This document shows positions 37,198 to 43,621 of a stretch of 64,000 nt of DNA, piece after piece. How positions within the stretch are numbered: position 1 is the first letter of the stretch; every line of letters starts with the position of its first letter. This DNA comes from Bacteroides intestinalis DSM 17393 (lineage in GTDB: Bacteria > Bacteroidota > Bacteroidia > Bacteroidales > Bacteroidaceae), in the NCBI RefSeq assembly GCF_000172175.1, contig NZ_ABJL02000006.1:1-64000 (forward strand), read 5' to 3'. The position numbers and the translations under genes were made by a program. The notes beneath the pieces were generated by a model. It made no database searches and was not told the origin of the DNA. It saw only the letters and a list, made by a program, of their open reading frames with translations.

Positions 37198-37425
37198 TTA
37201 CATAAAACACGGGCAACCTAACCCATCACCCAATGGTGTGCAAAACCAATAGTTTGCATCAGCCCATCGGCAATTAAATCCAGTACCCCATTCCCCATTA
37301 GCTAATGCTTCCACATTAGCCAATGCCAAATCAGACAAAGCGTCAGTTTTTTGATTTACATAGACGCCATATCCTGCAATTGCCGCAAATGCGACAACAA
37401 CAGTTATTTTTACTAATTTCTTCAT
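37198..37425 (-). CDS. NVEALA family peptide 1
   Basis: A 75-residue precursor. A basic start and hydrophobic helix (KITVVVAFAAIAGYGVYV) are followed by a polar stretch and the family motif LANVEALANGE at about 34-44, then a short mature-like part with four cysteines (NCRWADANYWFC, GLGCPCFM). The Ala-Leu-Ala of the motif fits a signal peptidase I site, which would release about 33 residues. Function of the family is unknown. It has its own 264-base upstream region with a perfect palindrome and a large hairpin right after its stop. Confidence 0.85.
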   Translation of the reverse strand: MKKLVKITVVVAFAAIAGYGVYVNQKTDALSDLALANVEALANGEWGTGFNCRWADANYWFCTPLGDGLGCPCFM

Positions 37426-37495
37426 GTTACTTTTCTTTTTATTAAGAATTTTCCAACAATCAATAAAAGCATAATACTTATACTATACCATAGAA

Positions 37496-37514
37496 ACAAG
37501 ATTATAAATCTTGT
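37496..37514. promoter_or_regulatory. palindrome upstream of NVEALA peptide 1
   Basis: ACAAGATT-ATA-AATCTTGT is a perfect 8-bp inverted repeat with a 3-base centre, 71 bases before the peptide 1 ATG. It could be an operator for a dimeric regulator; its minus-strand reading also contains a near -7 element (TAATCTTG). Confidence 0.45.
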
Positions 37515-37689
37515 GAGAACTTTTTCATGCCATTCTATCGTAATGACAGAAAAAACACTTCCATTTCAGTTTTAATCACTATCTTTGCCAAGACCTCCTT
37601 TCTCTTTTGGTATTTGGAACAAATGGTACGCAATGCGCCAACAATACGTTCACCGTTTATTCCTTCTATTTATATTATTTCTAAATAAA

Positions 37690-38745
37690 TCAAAGTAATT
37701 TATATTCTATTATCGGCTCATCCTTATTCACATCCGTAGCTATTATAATGCCCTTCTGCTCATCTACTGAAATCCCATGAATATAGTGATCCAACACATA
37801 CTTCCGAAGCGGCTTACCTTCCAAACTAAATACATAAATATTTTGTCCACCATCCGGTAAGTTAATGCCTTGCTGCGCTTTCTGCATAATATCCTTAAAT
37901 GCACGTCCTTGAAAGACAACATAAATAGCACTATCTGTCACTTGTATATCACTGAACCCCATAATACCGATCGGTATACCATAACCTTGGGATATCTGAA
38001 ACTCCGGTTCGCCATTAGGGCCAATACGTACAATATGCGTACTATCTTTCAGATTATAAATTTCAAGAACTTCACCCAATTGAGTAGCTGCCGCCAGCAC
38101 TCCATTGCGAGGATTGTAATCAATGAAACTTCGCCACGCCTGCGCTAAAGCAGGGCGGGCACTCTTCAAGGCATCCTCATTGGCAGTGGGAACAGTCCCT
38201 ATTTTACGGAGTAACTTACCCTGCCGACTTACCAAACAGAAACGACCGTCGCCGGAATAATCGGGAATGATAAAAGTGGAATCATCATATTGCACAAAGT
38301 CCAGTGCCCGAAGCAGTTCTTCATCCAGACTCACGGCTTCCAACCGAAGCAATGAGTCACCGGATGAAGCAAAACCTAACCGGGTTAATTCAGACTTATT
38401 GGAATCAAGTGTCCACAAAAAGTTCCCATTCCATCGAAGATTTTCGGCTGAAAGCATCTCTTCGGGAGCATCGCCTCGCTTGCCGAAAGAGGACAAATAA
38501 TGAAAGCCGGGATAGTGAAAGGCATGGAAGAAATATTCCGTTCCATGTAAATCAAGCACTACAGCCTTGTCGTCCTGTACACGTACCCTATAAGGATAAC
38601 GAAACAAAGCTGAATCCAATGACAAAGTCCGAGCTGTCAATTCTCTTGTTTCAGGAAAATCAACATAGGACGTCATTCTCTCATCAGGCACGGAAGTACA
38701 AGCCGTGAAAAGAAACACTAATAATATATTAGTAAAGGCTCTCAA
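37690..38745 (-). CDS. BF3164 family propeller-like lipoprotein
   Basis: A 351-residue lipoprotein (lipobox LFTAC) with the look of the BF3164/TolB-like group: FHYPGFHYLSSFGKRGDAPEEM near 70-90 and regularly spaced beta-strand repeats. Probably a six-bladed beta-propeller on the periplasmic or outer surface. It starts inside the end of NVEALA peptide 2 (17-base overlap), so translation is coupled. A sensing or binding role for the peptide is inference. Confidence 0.8.
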   Translation of the reverse strand: MRAFTNILLVFLFTACTSVPDERMTSYVDFPETRELTARTLSLDSALFRYPYRVRVQDDKAVVLDLHGTEYFFHAFHYPGFHYLSSFGKRGDAPEEMLSAENLRWNGNFLWTLDSNKSELTRLGFASSGDSLLRLEAVSLDEELLRALDFVQYDDSTFIIPDYSGDGRFCLVSRQGKLLRKIGTVPTANEDALKSARPALAQAWRSFIDYNPRNGVLAAATQLGEVLEIYNLKDSTHIVRIGPNGEPEFQISQGYGIPIGIMGFSDIQVTDSAIYVVFQGRAFKDIMQKAQQGINLPDGGQNIYVFSLEGKPLRKYVLDHYIHGISVDEQKGIIIATDVNKDEPIIEYKLL

Positions 38746-38974
38746 GGCTATAACCGCTCATTACATATTCAACTTTATATTGAGTAGTAGGGCAATCAAC
38801 ACTACCTACCCCCAAACAACTAGTATATCCTCCTCCTTCACCCCAAGCTAAAGCTTCTACGTTCTTCAATAGCAAATCATCCATTTGTTTACCGGAAGAT
38901 TTCTGACTACAAAAAACAGTTATTGAGCTAACTGCGCACAAACTGATTACAGCAATTTTGATTTTGTTTTTCAT
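38729..38974 (-). CDS. NVEALA family peptide 2
   Basis: An 81-residue precursor with a basic N-terminus, hydrophobic helix (IAVISLCAVSSITVFC), the motif LLLKNVEALAWGEGG at about 34-48 and a downstream part with two spaced cysteines (TSCLGVGSVDCP) and an aromatic tail. The Ala-Leu-Ala again suits signal peptidase I. It is the first gene after the membrane-anchored winged-helix regulator, and a promoter with a phased repeat array stands directly upstream. Confidence 0.85.
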   Translation of the reverse strand: MKNKIKIAVISLCAVSSITVFCSQKSSGKQMDDLLLKNVEALAWGEGGGYTSCLGVGSVDCPTTQYKVEYVMSGYSLESLY

Positions 38975-39040
38975 ATTCCACTACATTTATATTAGATATC
39001 CGTATGAAGCATACAAACAAGGTTGCCTCATATTTGTCCG

Positions 39041-39071
39041 TAAAGGTAGACGGAATTTTCTATCATGCCAA
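39041..39071 (-). promoter_or_regulatory. candidate promoter of NVEALA peptide 2
   Basis: Minus-strand TACCTTTA (39041-39048) and TTGG (39068-39071) with a 19-base spacer. Each is one base off consensus, as expected for an activator-dependent promoter. The start of transcription would fall about 60 bases before the ATG. Confidence 0.55.
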
Positions 39072-39081
39072 CTATTTTGCC

Positions 39082-39132
39082 TTACAACGACTTACCAACT
39101 TTACTTGAAAGCCTTTTGGTAAGCATCGGTAA
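39082..39132. promoter_or_regulatory. phased TTAC/GTAA array upstream of NVEALA peptide 2
   Basis: TTAC at 39082, 39092 and 39101, then GTAA at 39119 and 39129: steps of 10, 9 and 10 bases on either side of a gap. CTTACCAA (39091-39098) and TTGGTAAG (39116-39123) also form a perfect 8-bp inverted repeat. The array starts just behind the -33 element, where activators of the OmpR/ToxR winged-helix kind bind. The gene before it encodes such a regulator. Confidence 0.55.
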
Positions 39133-39142
39133 GGCCGCTTTT

Positions 39143-40276
39143 TTATCCTTTTTCTGTGTTTTTCTCGATGGAATGGGGCATTTTCAAACAATAATATTCA
39201 TCTCTATATTCCACGACAAGAGAAGAGATACCTTTCAATGATTCACGCAAATGATGAATAACACCATAGAGTTGGTTAGGCTTTCCTTTCCCCTGCCACA
39301 GTCCCTTATCTATTTCTTCTGCAGTCAACCGATAATTTTCAGTCCGTAGAAAGAGCTTCAACAAGGCAACTACTTGAGGCCGGAGTTTCTTCGTCTTTTC
39401 CCCATTCATCAGGATGCCTTTTTCTGAATCCAGAATAGTCCCGTCAGCCAATTCATATAATCCGGTTTGCCCTGGCTCTTCCTCCAAATGCATTTTCCTT
39501 TCAACAATTATCTTTTTCTCTTGAATACAGACGACTGTTTCCTTTTTCACCAGTTTTTGCCGCAAGAAGGAAGAAATCTGTTTATAATATAAAAGAAGAA
39601 GGAAAAAACAAAGCCAAAGTAAGAGTAATATCATGATGGGCGGCCATACCTTTAATACCTGCCACCAGTCATAAGCAATGAACCCCGTTGCCTCCACTTC
39701 ACAACGAAATCCTATATAGCGAGACAGCAAGCTATCTCCCTGTAGCACCTTTATGCTATCGGAAGAGTAAACGGTGGAAGTCTTCTTCAATAAATCAGTA
39801 GTTGAAAGACGAATACCAGTATTAGCCGCTACAGATTTCTCGACCAACAGACTATTCCAAAATAGATTCAACGCATCCGCATCCAGAGGATGTTTCTCAA
39901 GTATATAGCTGAGCAACATCCTCTTTTCGGTATCTTTAATAAGACTATTATCAAATTTCACACGCGGTATTTCATAGCTATGCGTTCCATACCTGCTTGT
40001 CAAAGTTACAGGACTTTTGAATGGGGTTTCCAATGTTTTCACTTCAGGATAATCAACAGCCACAAATGGCACAACAATGTCCCCTCGTTTCTGCACCTCC
40101 AGATTCAGTGCCTCTACGAATGTTTCTTTCGCCAATGCATTCCATTCCGGTATCTGTTCTTTATAGCTAGTATAGAAGATATAGACATACACCCCTGTAA
40201 CCATAGTACAAATGAAAGTTCCTATCCACAAACATATTAATCTACCGGATTCCGCAGTTCTGCCTTTTTTATTCAT
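39143..40276 (-). CDS. membrane-anchored winged-helix regulator (ToxR-like layout)
   Basis: A 377-residue protein with two membrane helices (LICLWIGTFICTMVTGVYVY near 14-33 and WPPIMILLLLWLCFFLLLLY near 210-230) enclosing a periplasmic domain of about 170 residues, and a cytoplasmic tail. The tail ends in a winged helix of the OmpR/Trans_reg_C kind (LLKLFLRTENYRLTAEEIDK and PNQLYGVIHHLRESLKGI). It would sense a signal outside the membrane and bind DNA inside. First gene of the NVEALA locus; the array at 39082-39132 is its likely target (inference). Confidence 0.82.
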   Translation of the reverse strand: MNKKGRTAESGRLICLWIGTFICTMVTGVYVYIFYTSYKEQIPEWNALAKETFVEALNLEVQKRGDIVVPFVAVDYPEVKTLETPFKSPVTLTSRYGTHSYEIPRVKFDNSLIKDTEKRMLLSYILEKHPLDADALNLFWNSLLVEKSVAANTGIRLSTTDLLKKTSTVYSSDSIKVLQGDSLLSRYIGFRCEVEATGFIAYDWWQVLKVWPPIMILLLLWLCFFLLLLYYKQISSFLRQKLVKKETVVCIQEKKIIVERKMHLEEEPGQTGLYELADGTILDSEKGILMNGEKTKKLRPQVVALLKLFLRTENYRLTAEEIDKGLWQGKGKPNQLYGVIHHLRESLKGISSLVVEYRDEYYCLKMPHSIEKNTEKG

Positions 40277-40299
40277 AGTTCATCAAACATATTATTCTG

Positions 40300-40307
40300 C
40301 AAAATTA
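40300..40307 (-). promoter_or_regulatory. -7 element of the winged-helix regulator gene
   Basis: TAATTTTG on the minus strand, matching TAnnTTTG, 24 bases before the ATG. A TTTG at 40323-40326 is closer than ideal (15-base spacer). Confidence 0.4.
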
Positions 40308-40432
40308 ATACAAAAAGGTCAACAAATACATTAATCTACTATTAATCTGACAAATAAGAAGAGAGAAAAGAAGTAAAACATCGCATCAGAACCAGGAGGA
40401 GAGAAGAAAAGCACAGAAAAATTCGCAAAAGT

Positions 40433-40463
40433 TTTGGAGATTTCAAGAAAAGCTATATCTTTG
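40433..40463 (+). promoter_or_regulatory. promoter of tRNA-Met
   Basis: TTTG (40433-40436) and TATCTTTG (40456-40463) with a 19-base spacer, a textbook Bacteroidetes promoter 21 bases before the mature tRNA 5' end. Confidence 0.85.
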
Positions 40464-40484
40464 CACCCGCAATCGAGAAACGAT

Positions 40485-40558
40485 GGCGGGATAGCTCAGC
40501 TGGTTAGAGCGCATGATTCATAATCATGAGGTCCCCGGTTCAATCCCGGGTCCCGCTA
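40485..40558 (+). tRNA. tRNA-Met (CAT)
   Basis: A complete 74-base cloverleaf: acceptor GGCGGGA with TCCCGCT, D arm GCTC/GAGC, anticodon arm CATGA-TTCATAA-TCATG with anticodon CAT, and T arm CCCGG-TTCAATC-CCGGG. The first pair is G-T, unlike the C-A mismatch of initiators, so this is an elongator tRNA-Met or possibly a tRNA-Ile whose C is modified to lysidine. CCA is not encoded. Confidence 0.95.
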
Positions 40559-40698
40559 CAAGATGAAGATTTAGACTGTTAGGAGGCTTCCACTCTTGGC
40601 GGTCTTTTTTTGTTTTTACACATCAGTGAAATCATAGTGAAATCAGATCAGCGTAAAAAACGGCGGATAACACAGTATCATAAAAATAAATAGCTTAT

Positions 40699-42087
40699 AT
40701 GACTAGTAGAAGAGATTTTATGAAAAAGGCTGGAATGATTGCTGCAGCTGCAGCAATCCCGGGAATAATGCAAGCAACAACATCCACAGAGGAGAGCAAT
40801 AGTCTTTCCTCAAAAAAAGGAATGATAAAAACAGGTGTCCAATGGGATGTAATTGTTGTGGGAGGTGGTCCCTCCGGTTGCGCAGCGGCAACGGCAGCGG
40901 CACGAGAAGGTGCTAAGGTTTTGTTGATAGAATCAACAGGAATGTTAGGAGGAATGGGAACATCAGGATTGTTAAATGCCTGGTGCCCCTTTACGGATAA
41001 AGAAAAGATAATTTACAGAGGAATTGCCGAAAGGGTTTTCCTTGAGGCAAAAAAAGGAGTTCCACATAGCAAAGGTAACGACTGGGTCCCCATCAATACG
41101 GAATATCTAAAAACGGTATACGACGATCTGGTCACTTCCGAAGGAGTTTCTGTGTTATTCTTCTCCACCATGGCCGCGGTAGAGATGAAGCAGGAAGGAG
41201 TGGTGGATGCAATTGTTGTAGCCAACAAAGCCGGACTCACTGCTTACAAAGCAAAACTGTTTATCGACTGCACAGGCGATGGTGATTTAGCAACATGGGC
41301 CGGTGCAGGTTTTGATATGGGCGATGAAGAAGGAAATGTTCAGCAAGGCACTCTTTGTTTTTCCTTATCCAACATCGACCCTTACGAATTTTCACTAGTT
41401 GGCTCTGTGCACACCAACCGAAAAGACGGACCTATTCATAAGATGCTCGATTCTGGTAAATATAATCTGATAAAAGACAATCATATCAACGATAAATACG
41501 CCGGACCAGGATATCTGATGTTCAACGCAGGACATGTAACAGTAGACAGTACAGATCCAGTCTCTCTTTCGAAAGCCATGATGGCTGGCCGGAAAGTAGC
41601 CCGACAATTCCAGGAAGGACTCGCCGAATATGAACCTAAGGTGTTTGCTTCCTCTTATCTGGCAAGTACTGCTTCATTAATGGGAATTCGCGAAAGTCGA
41701 CGCATCAAGTGTGATTATACTTTCACGTTAGATGATTGGTTAGCCCGCAAAGAATTTGAGGATGGCATTGGTCGTAACGCCTATTATATCGATGTACATA
41801 AAAGCAATGCCACAACATATCCCAGATACGGAAAAGGAGAATCGCACGGAATTCCTTTCCGAAGCCTTCTTCCAATAGGATTAAAGAATGTTTTTGTAGC
41901 CGGCCGTTGTATTTCAACCGATCATTACGCACATGGAAGTCTGCGTGTAATGCCACCTTGCCTGGTGACTGGAGAGGCTGTAGGTGTAGCTGCCGGACAA
42001 ATCTGCAGATCCAAATCGCCTGACGTACATAATGTAGATATAAAACAACTTAGAAACAGACTTCAACAGGTAGGTCAATTGTTGTAA
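40699..42087 (+). CDS. exported FAD-dependent oxidoreductase
   Basis: A 462-residue flavoprotein with the dinucleotide-binding fold VIVVGGGPSGCAAATAAARE at about 52-71 and the family segment GMLGGMGTSGLLNAW shortly after (FAD_oxidored group). The C-terminal part has GRCISTDHYAHGSLRVMPPC, another flavin-contact motif. The first 27 residues resemble a twin-arginine signal (TSRRDFMKKAG followed by an Ala-rich helix), so it may be exported folded with FAD. The substrate is unknown; relatives occur in carbohydrate loci. It follows tRNA-Met with no clear consensus promoter. Confidence 0.85.
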   Translation: MTSRRDFMKKAGMIAAAAAIPGIMQATTSTEESNSLSSKKGMIKTGVQWDVIVVGGGPSGCAAATAAAREGAKVLLIESTGMLGGMGTSGLLNAWCPFTDKEKIIYRGIAERVFLEAKKGVPHSKGNDWVPINTEYLKTVYDDLVTSEGVSVLFFSTMAAVEMKQEGVVDAIVVANKAGLTAYKAKLFIDCTGDGDLATWAGAGFDMGDEEGNVQQGTLCFSLSNIDPYEFSLVGSVHTNRKDGPIHKMLDSGKYNLIKDNHINDKYAGPGYLMFNAGHVTVDSTDPVSLSKAMMAGRKVARQFQEGLAEYEPKVFASSYLASTASLMGIRESRRIKCDYTFTLDDWLARKEFEDGIGRNAYYIDVHKSNATTYPRYGKGESHGIPFRSLLPIGLKNVFVAGRCISTDHYAHGSLRVMPPCLVTGEAVGVAAGQICRSKSPDVHNVDIKQLRNRLQQVGQLL

Positions 42088-42156
42088 TACTGCAACAAAA
42101 AGAAGGACGCCAAAGCTCATGGCGCCCTTCTCTTATCAATCACAGTCTTATGAAAA

Positions 42157-42909
42157 CTATCTCAATTCTAAAGTGCTTCTTACTGCTGTAATAGCCGCTG
42201 CACTCGGTGTAACCGCCTTCCGCGTACAATAATCAAATTCGGCTGATTTTTCACCGCTAAATGACTTCCATTTCAATTTCAGTTTAACTGTTTTACCTTC
42301 CGTATCAGGCAGTTCGTCCAACTTAAAAGCTACTAAGCCGTCACCTTCACTTCCGTAGGTATCGCCATACGCATTGTGGCGGAACTCTACTTCATAAGGA
42401 TTCTCCAGATTTTGTCCCAACAACAAGTTTACGAAATGCTTTTTACTACCGCCCCATATAGTCCTGAAACGAAGTGTCAGATATCCATCTTCAGCGATAG
42501 TTACCCAATCATTCACAATCTCTACAGGGTCTGTGCCATATACCTCATCATTTTCTTCCCCTAAATCCGGTGCAATAGGCTTGGTCAGGATACTGTCTAT
42601 CCAGTTTATATGCACGGCTTTCGTGTAGTCGCCACTGGGTTCATTCACTTCACTGTAATTCACCAAGGCTCTGACTTCTTTGTCTCCGAAAGGAGAAGTT
42701 TTTACATTGGTTGGCAATAAGGTCGTCTTATCATCCAACTGCAAGAAGAATGCATCGTCGGCAGCGCCCTTCACTGTTACAAGAGCATTAGGATACCTCA
42801 AATAATAGGCATTGTTATCATCATCGTCCAAACAGGACTGCAAACCTATAGTACAAACTATGGCCCCAACAAATAAAAGTGTTTTATTAAATACAGAATT
42901 AATTTTCAT
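42157..42909 (-). CDS. NigD-like lipoprotein
   Basis: A 250-residue lipoprotein (lipobox LQSC followed by DDDDN) of the NigD-like group, with an N-terminal OB-like and a C-terminal beta domain (YLTLRFRTIWGGSKKHFVNL). The strong Shine-Dalgarno AGGAGG at 42919-42924, 9 bases before ATG 42909, decides the start against an ATG 24 bases upstream. Function unknown; nigD was first seen near a bacteriocin locus in Prevotella. A -7 element and the 22-bp repeat array lie upstream. Confidence 0.85.
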   Translation of the reverse strand: MKINSVFNKTLLFVGAIVCTIGLQSCLDDDDNNAYYLRYPNALVTVKGAADDAFFLQLDDKTTLLPTNVKTSPFGDKEVRALVNYSEVNEPSGDYTKAVHINWIDSILTKPIAPDLGEENDEVYGTDPVEIVNDWVTIAEDGYLTLRFRTIWGGSKKHFVNLLLGQNLENPYEVEFRHNAYGDTYGSEGDGLVAFKLDELPDTEGKTVKLKLKWKSFSGEKSAEFDYCTRKAVTPSAAAITAVRSTLELR

Positions 42910-43019
42910 AGTGTGGTTCCTCCTATTAAACATTTAAAATAACTTTTCTACGTTATAGAAATGAGATATTGAGGAAAAGACTGCATGGCATTTTGTTAAT
43001 TATGCTCAAATAGAATTAG

Positions 43020-43027
43020 CAAAGTTA
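43020..43027 (-). promoter_or_regulatory. -7 element of the nigD-like gene
   Basis: TAACTTTG on the minus strand, an exact TAnnTTTG match, giving a leader of about 100 bases. No consensus -33; the phased array begins about 40 bases upstream. Confidence 0.55.
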
Positions 43028-43067
43028 ATTAGAACAACATATATATCTGATTATCAGCAGATAGCAT

Positions 43068-43193
43068 TTACATCTCATTTACCCAATAATGTAAAAGCAT
43101 TTACCCCAGGATGTAACGCCCTTTACTCCTTATTGTAACGCTCTTTACCGCGGTATGTAACGACCTTTACCGCGGCGTGTAAATGGAGTTACC
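43068..43193. repeat. 22-bp tandem repeat array with phased GTAA/TTAC sites
   Basis: Five units of 22 bp from 43084 to 43193, best seen in the middle copies (ATGTAACGACCTTTACC preceded by a variable CCAGG or GCGG-type segment). Every unit has GTAA, six bases, then TTAC. Over the array GTAA and TTAC alternate every 10 and 12 bases, ten sites in all, and two further TTAC lie at 43068 and 43079. The units are not identical, and no unique spacers exist, so this is not CRISPR. It lies just upstream of the nigD-like promoter and abuts the truncated gene at 43215. Confidence 0.8.
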
Positions 43194-43214
43194 GTGTGGA
43201 GTTAACAAAGGTTG

Positions 43215-43496
43215 TTAATCAATAACTGTATATTTCCCACTTTGCATTCGTTGTGCCACCATCCGAATGACCCATACCGCACCTAATATATGATCCGTAT
43301 GAGCATGAGTCACAAACATATCGTGAATACGTTCAATGGCGATACCGGCTTTCTCTAACTGAACCAATATCCCATTCCCTCCATCGGCATCCACGAGGAG
43401 CACATTTTCAGTTGTCAGGATTGCGAAACAAGTATTATAGCATCGGGTAACGCCTGCATTACCTGTACCTAACATAATAATCTGAGTATCCTTCAT
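43215..43496 (-). pseudogene. truncated metallo-beta-lactamase-fold hydrolase
   Basis: A 93-residue fragment starting MKDTQIIMLGTGNAG and including the metal motif FVTHAHTDHILG (HxHxDH). Full-length relatives of this RNase Z-like group run to about 250 residues or more and carry further metal-binding histidines and an aspartate; here the frame stops right after SGKYTVID, 22 bases from the repeat array. The rest of the gene is missing, which points to a deletion. It still has a -7 element upstream. The product is probably inactive. Confidence 0.8.
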
Positions 43497-43529
43497 CTTC
43501 TTAATTCTATAATTACGAAATCTGAGCCA

Positions 43530-43537
43530 CAAAGATA
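43530..43537 (-). promoter_or_regulatory. -7 element of the truncated hydrolase gene
   Basis: TATCTTTG on the minus strand, 33 bases before the ATG at 43496, between the gene and the upstream terminator hairpin. Confidence 0.45.
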
Positions 43538-43542
43538 AACAG

Positions 43543-43595
43543 AATATGCCATTCTATAAGGAGAGAGCAAAGCTCTCCTCATAAAATGGCATATT
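43543..43595 (-). terminator. terminator hairpin after the tricorn-like protease gene
   Basis: A long imperfect hairpin: outer stem AATATGCCATT (43543-43553) with AATGGCATATT (43585-43595), inner stem AGGAG-AGAGC with GCTCT-CCT around AAA. It begins 27 bases beyond the protease stop. The U-run after it is weak, so it may work with Rho or as an RNA-stabilising element. Confidence 0.65.
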
Positions 43596-43621
43596 TATAA
43601 CAGTATAGTGAAAGTATGTGA

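Noticed and set aside
37580..37660. Plus-strand promoter (TATCTTTG at 37580-37587) with a 21-codon ORF antisense to the BF3164-like transcript end
   Set aside because: No TTTG at the proper distance and no recognisable product; a chance match is likely in A/T-rich DNA.
40559..40698. Phage or island attachment site at tRNA-Met
   Set aside because: No integrase or duplicate of the tRNA 3' end is visible; only a short repeat, listed separately as a weak observation.
43084..43193. CRISPR array
   Set aside because: The 22-bp units follow each other without unique spacers and differ among themselves; no cas gene is present.
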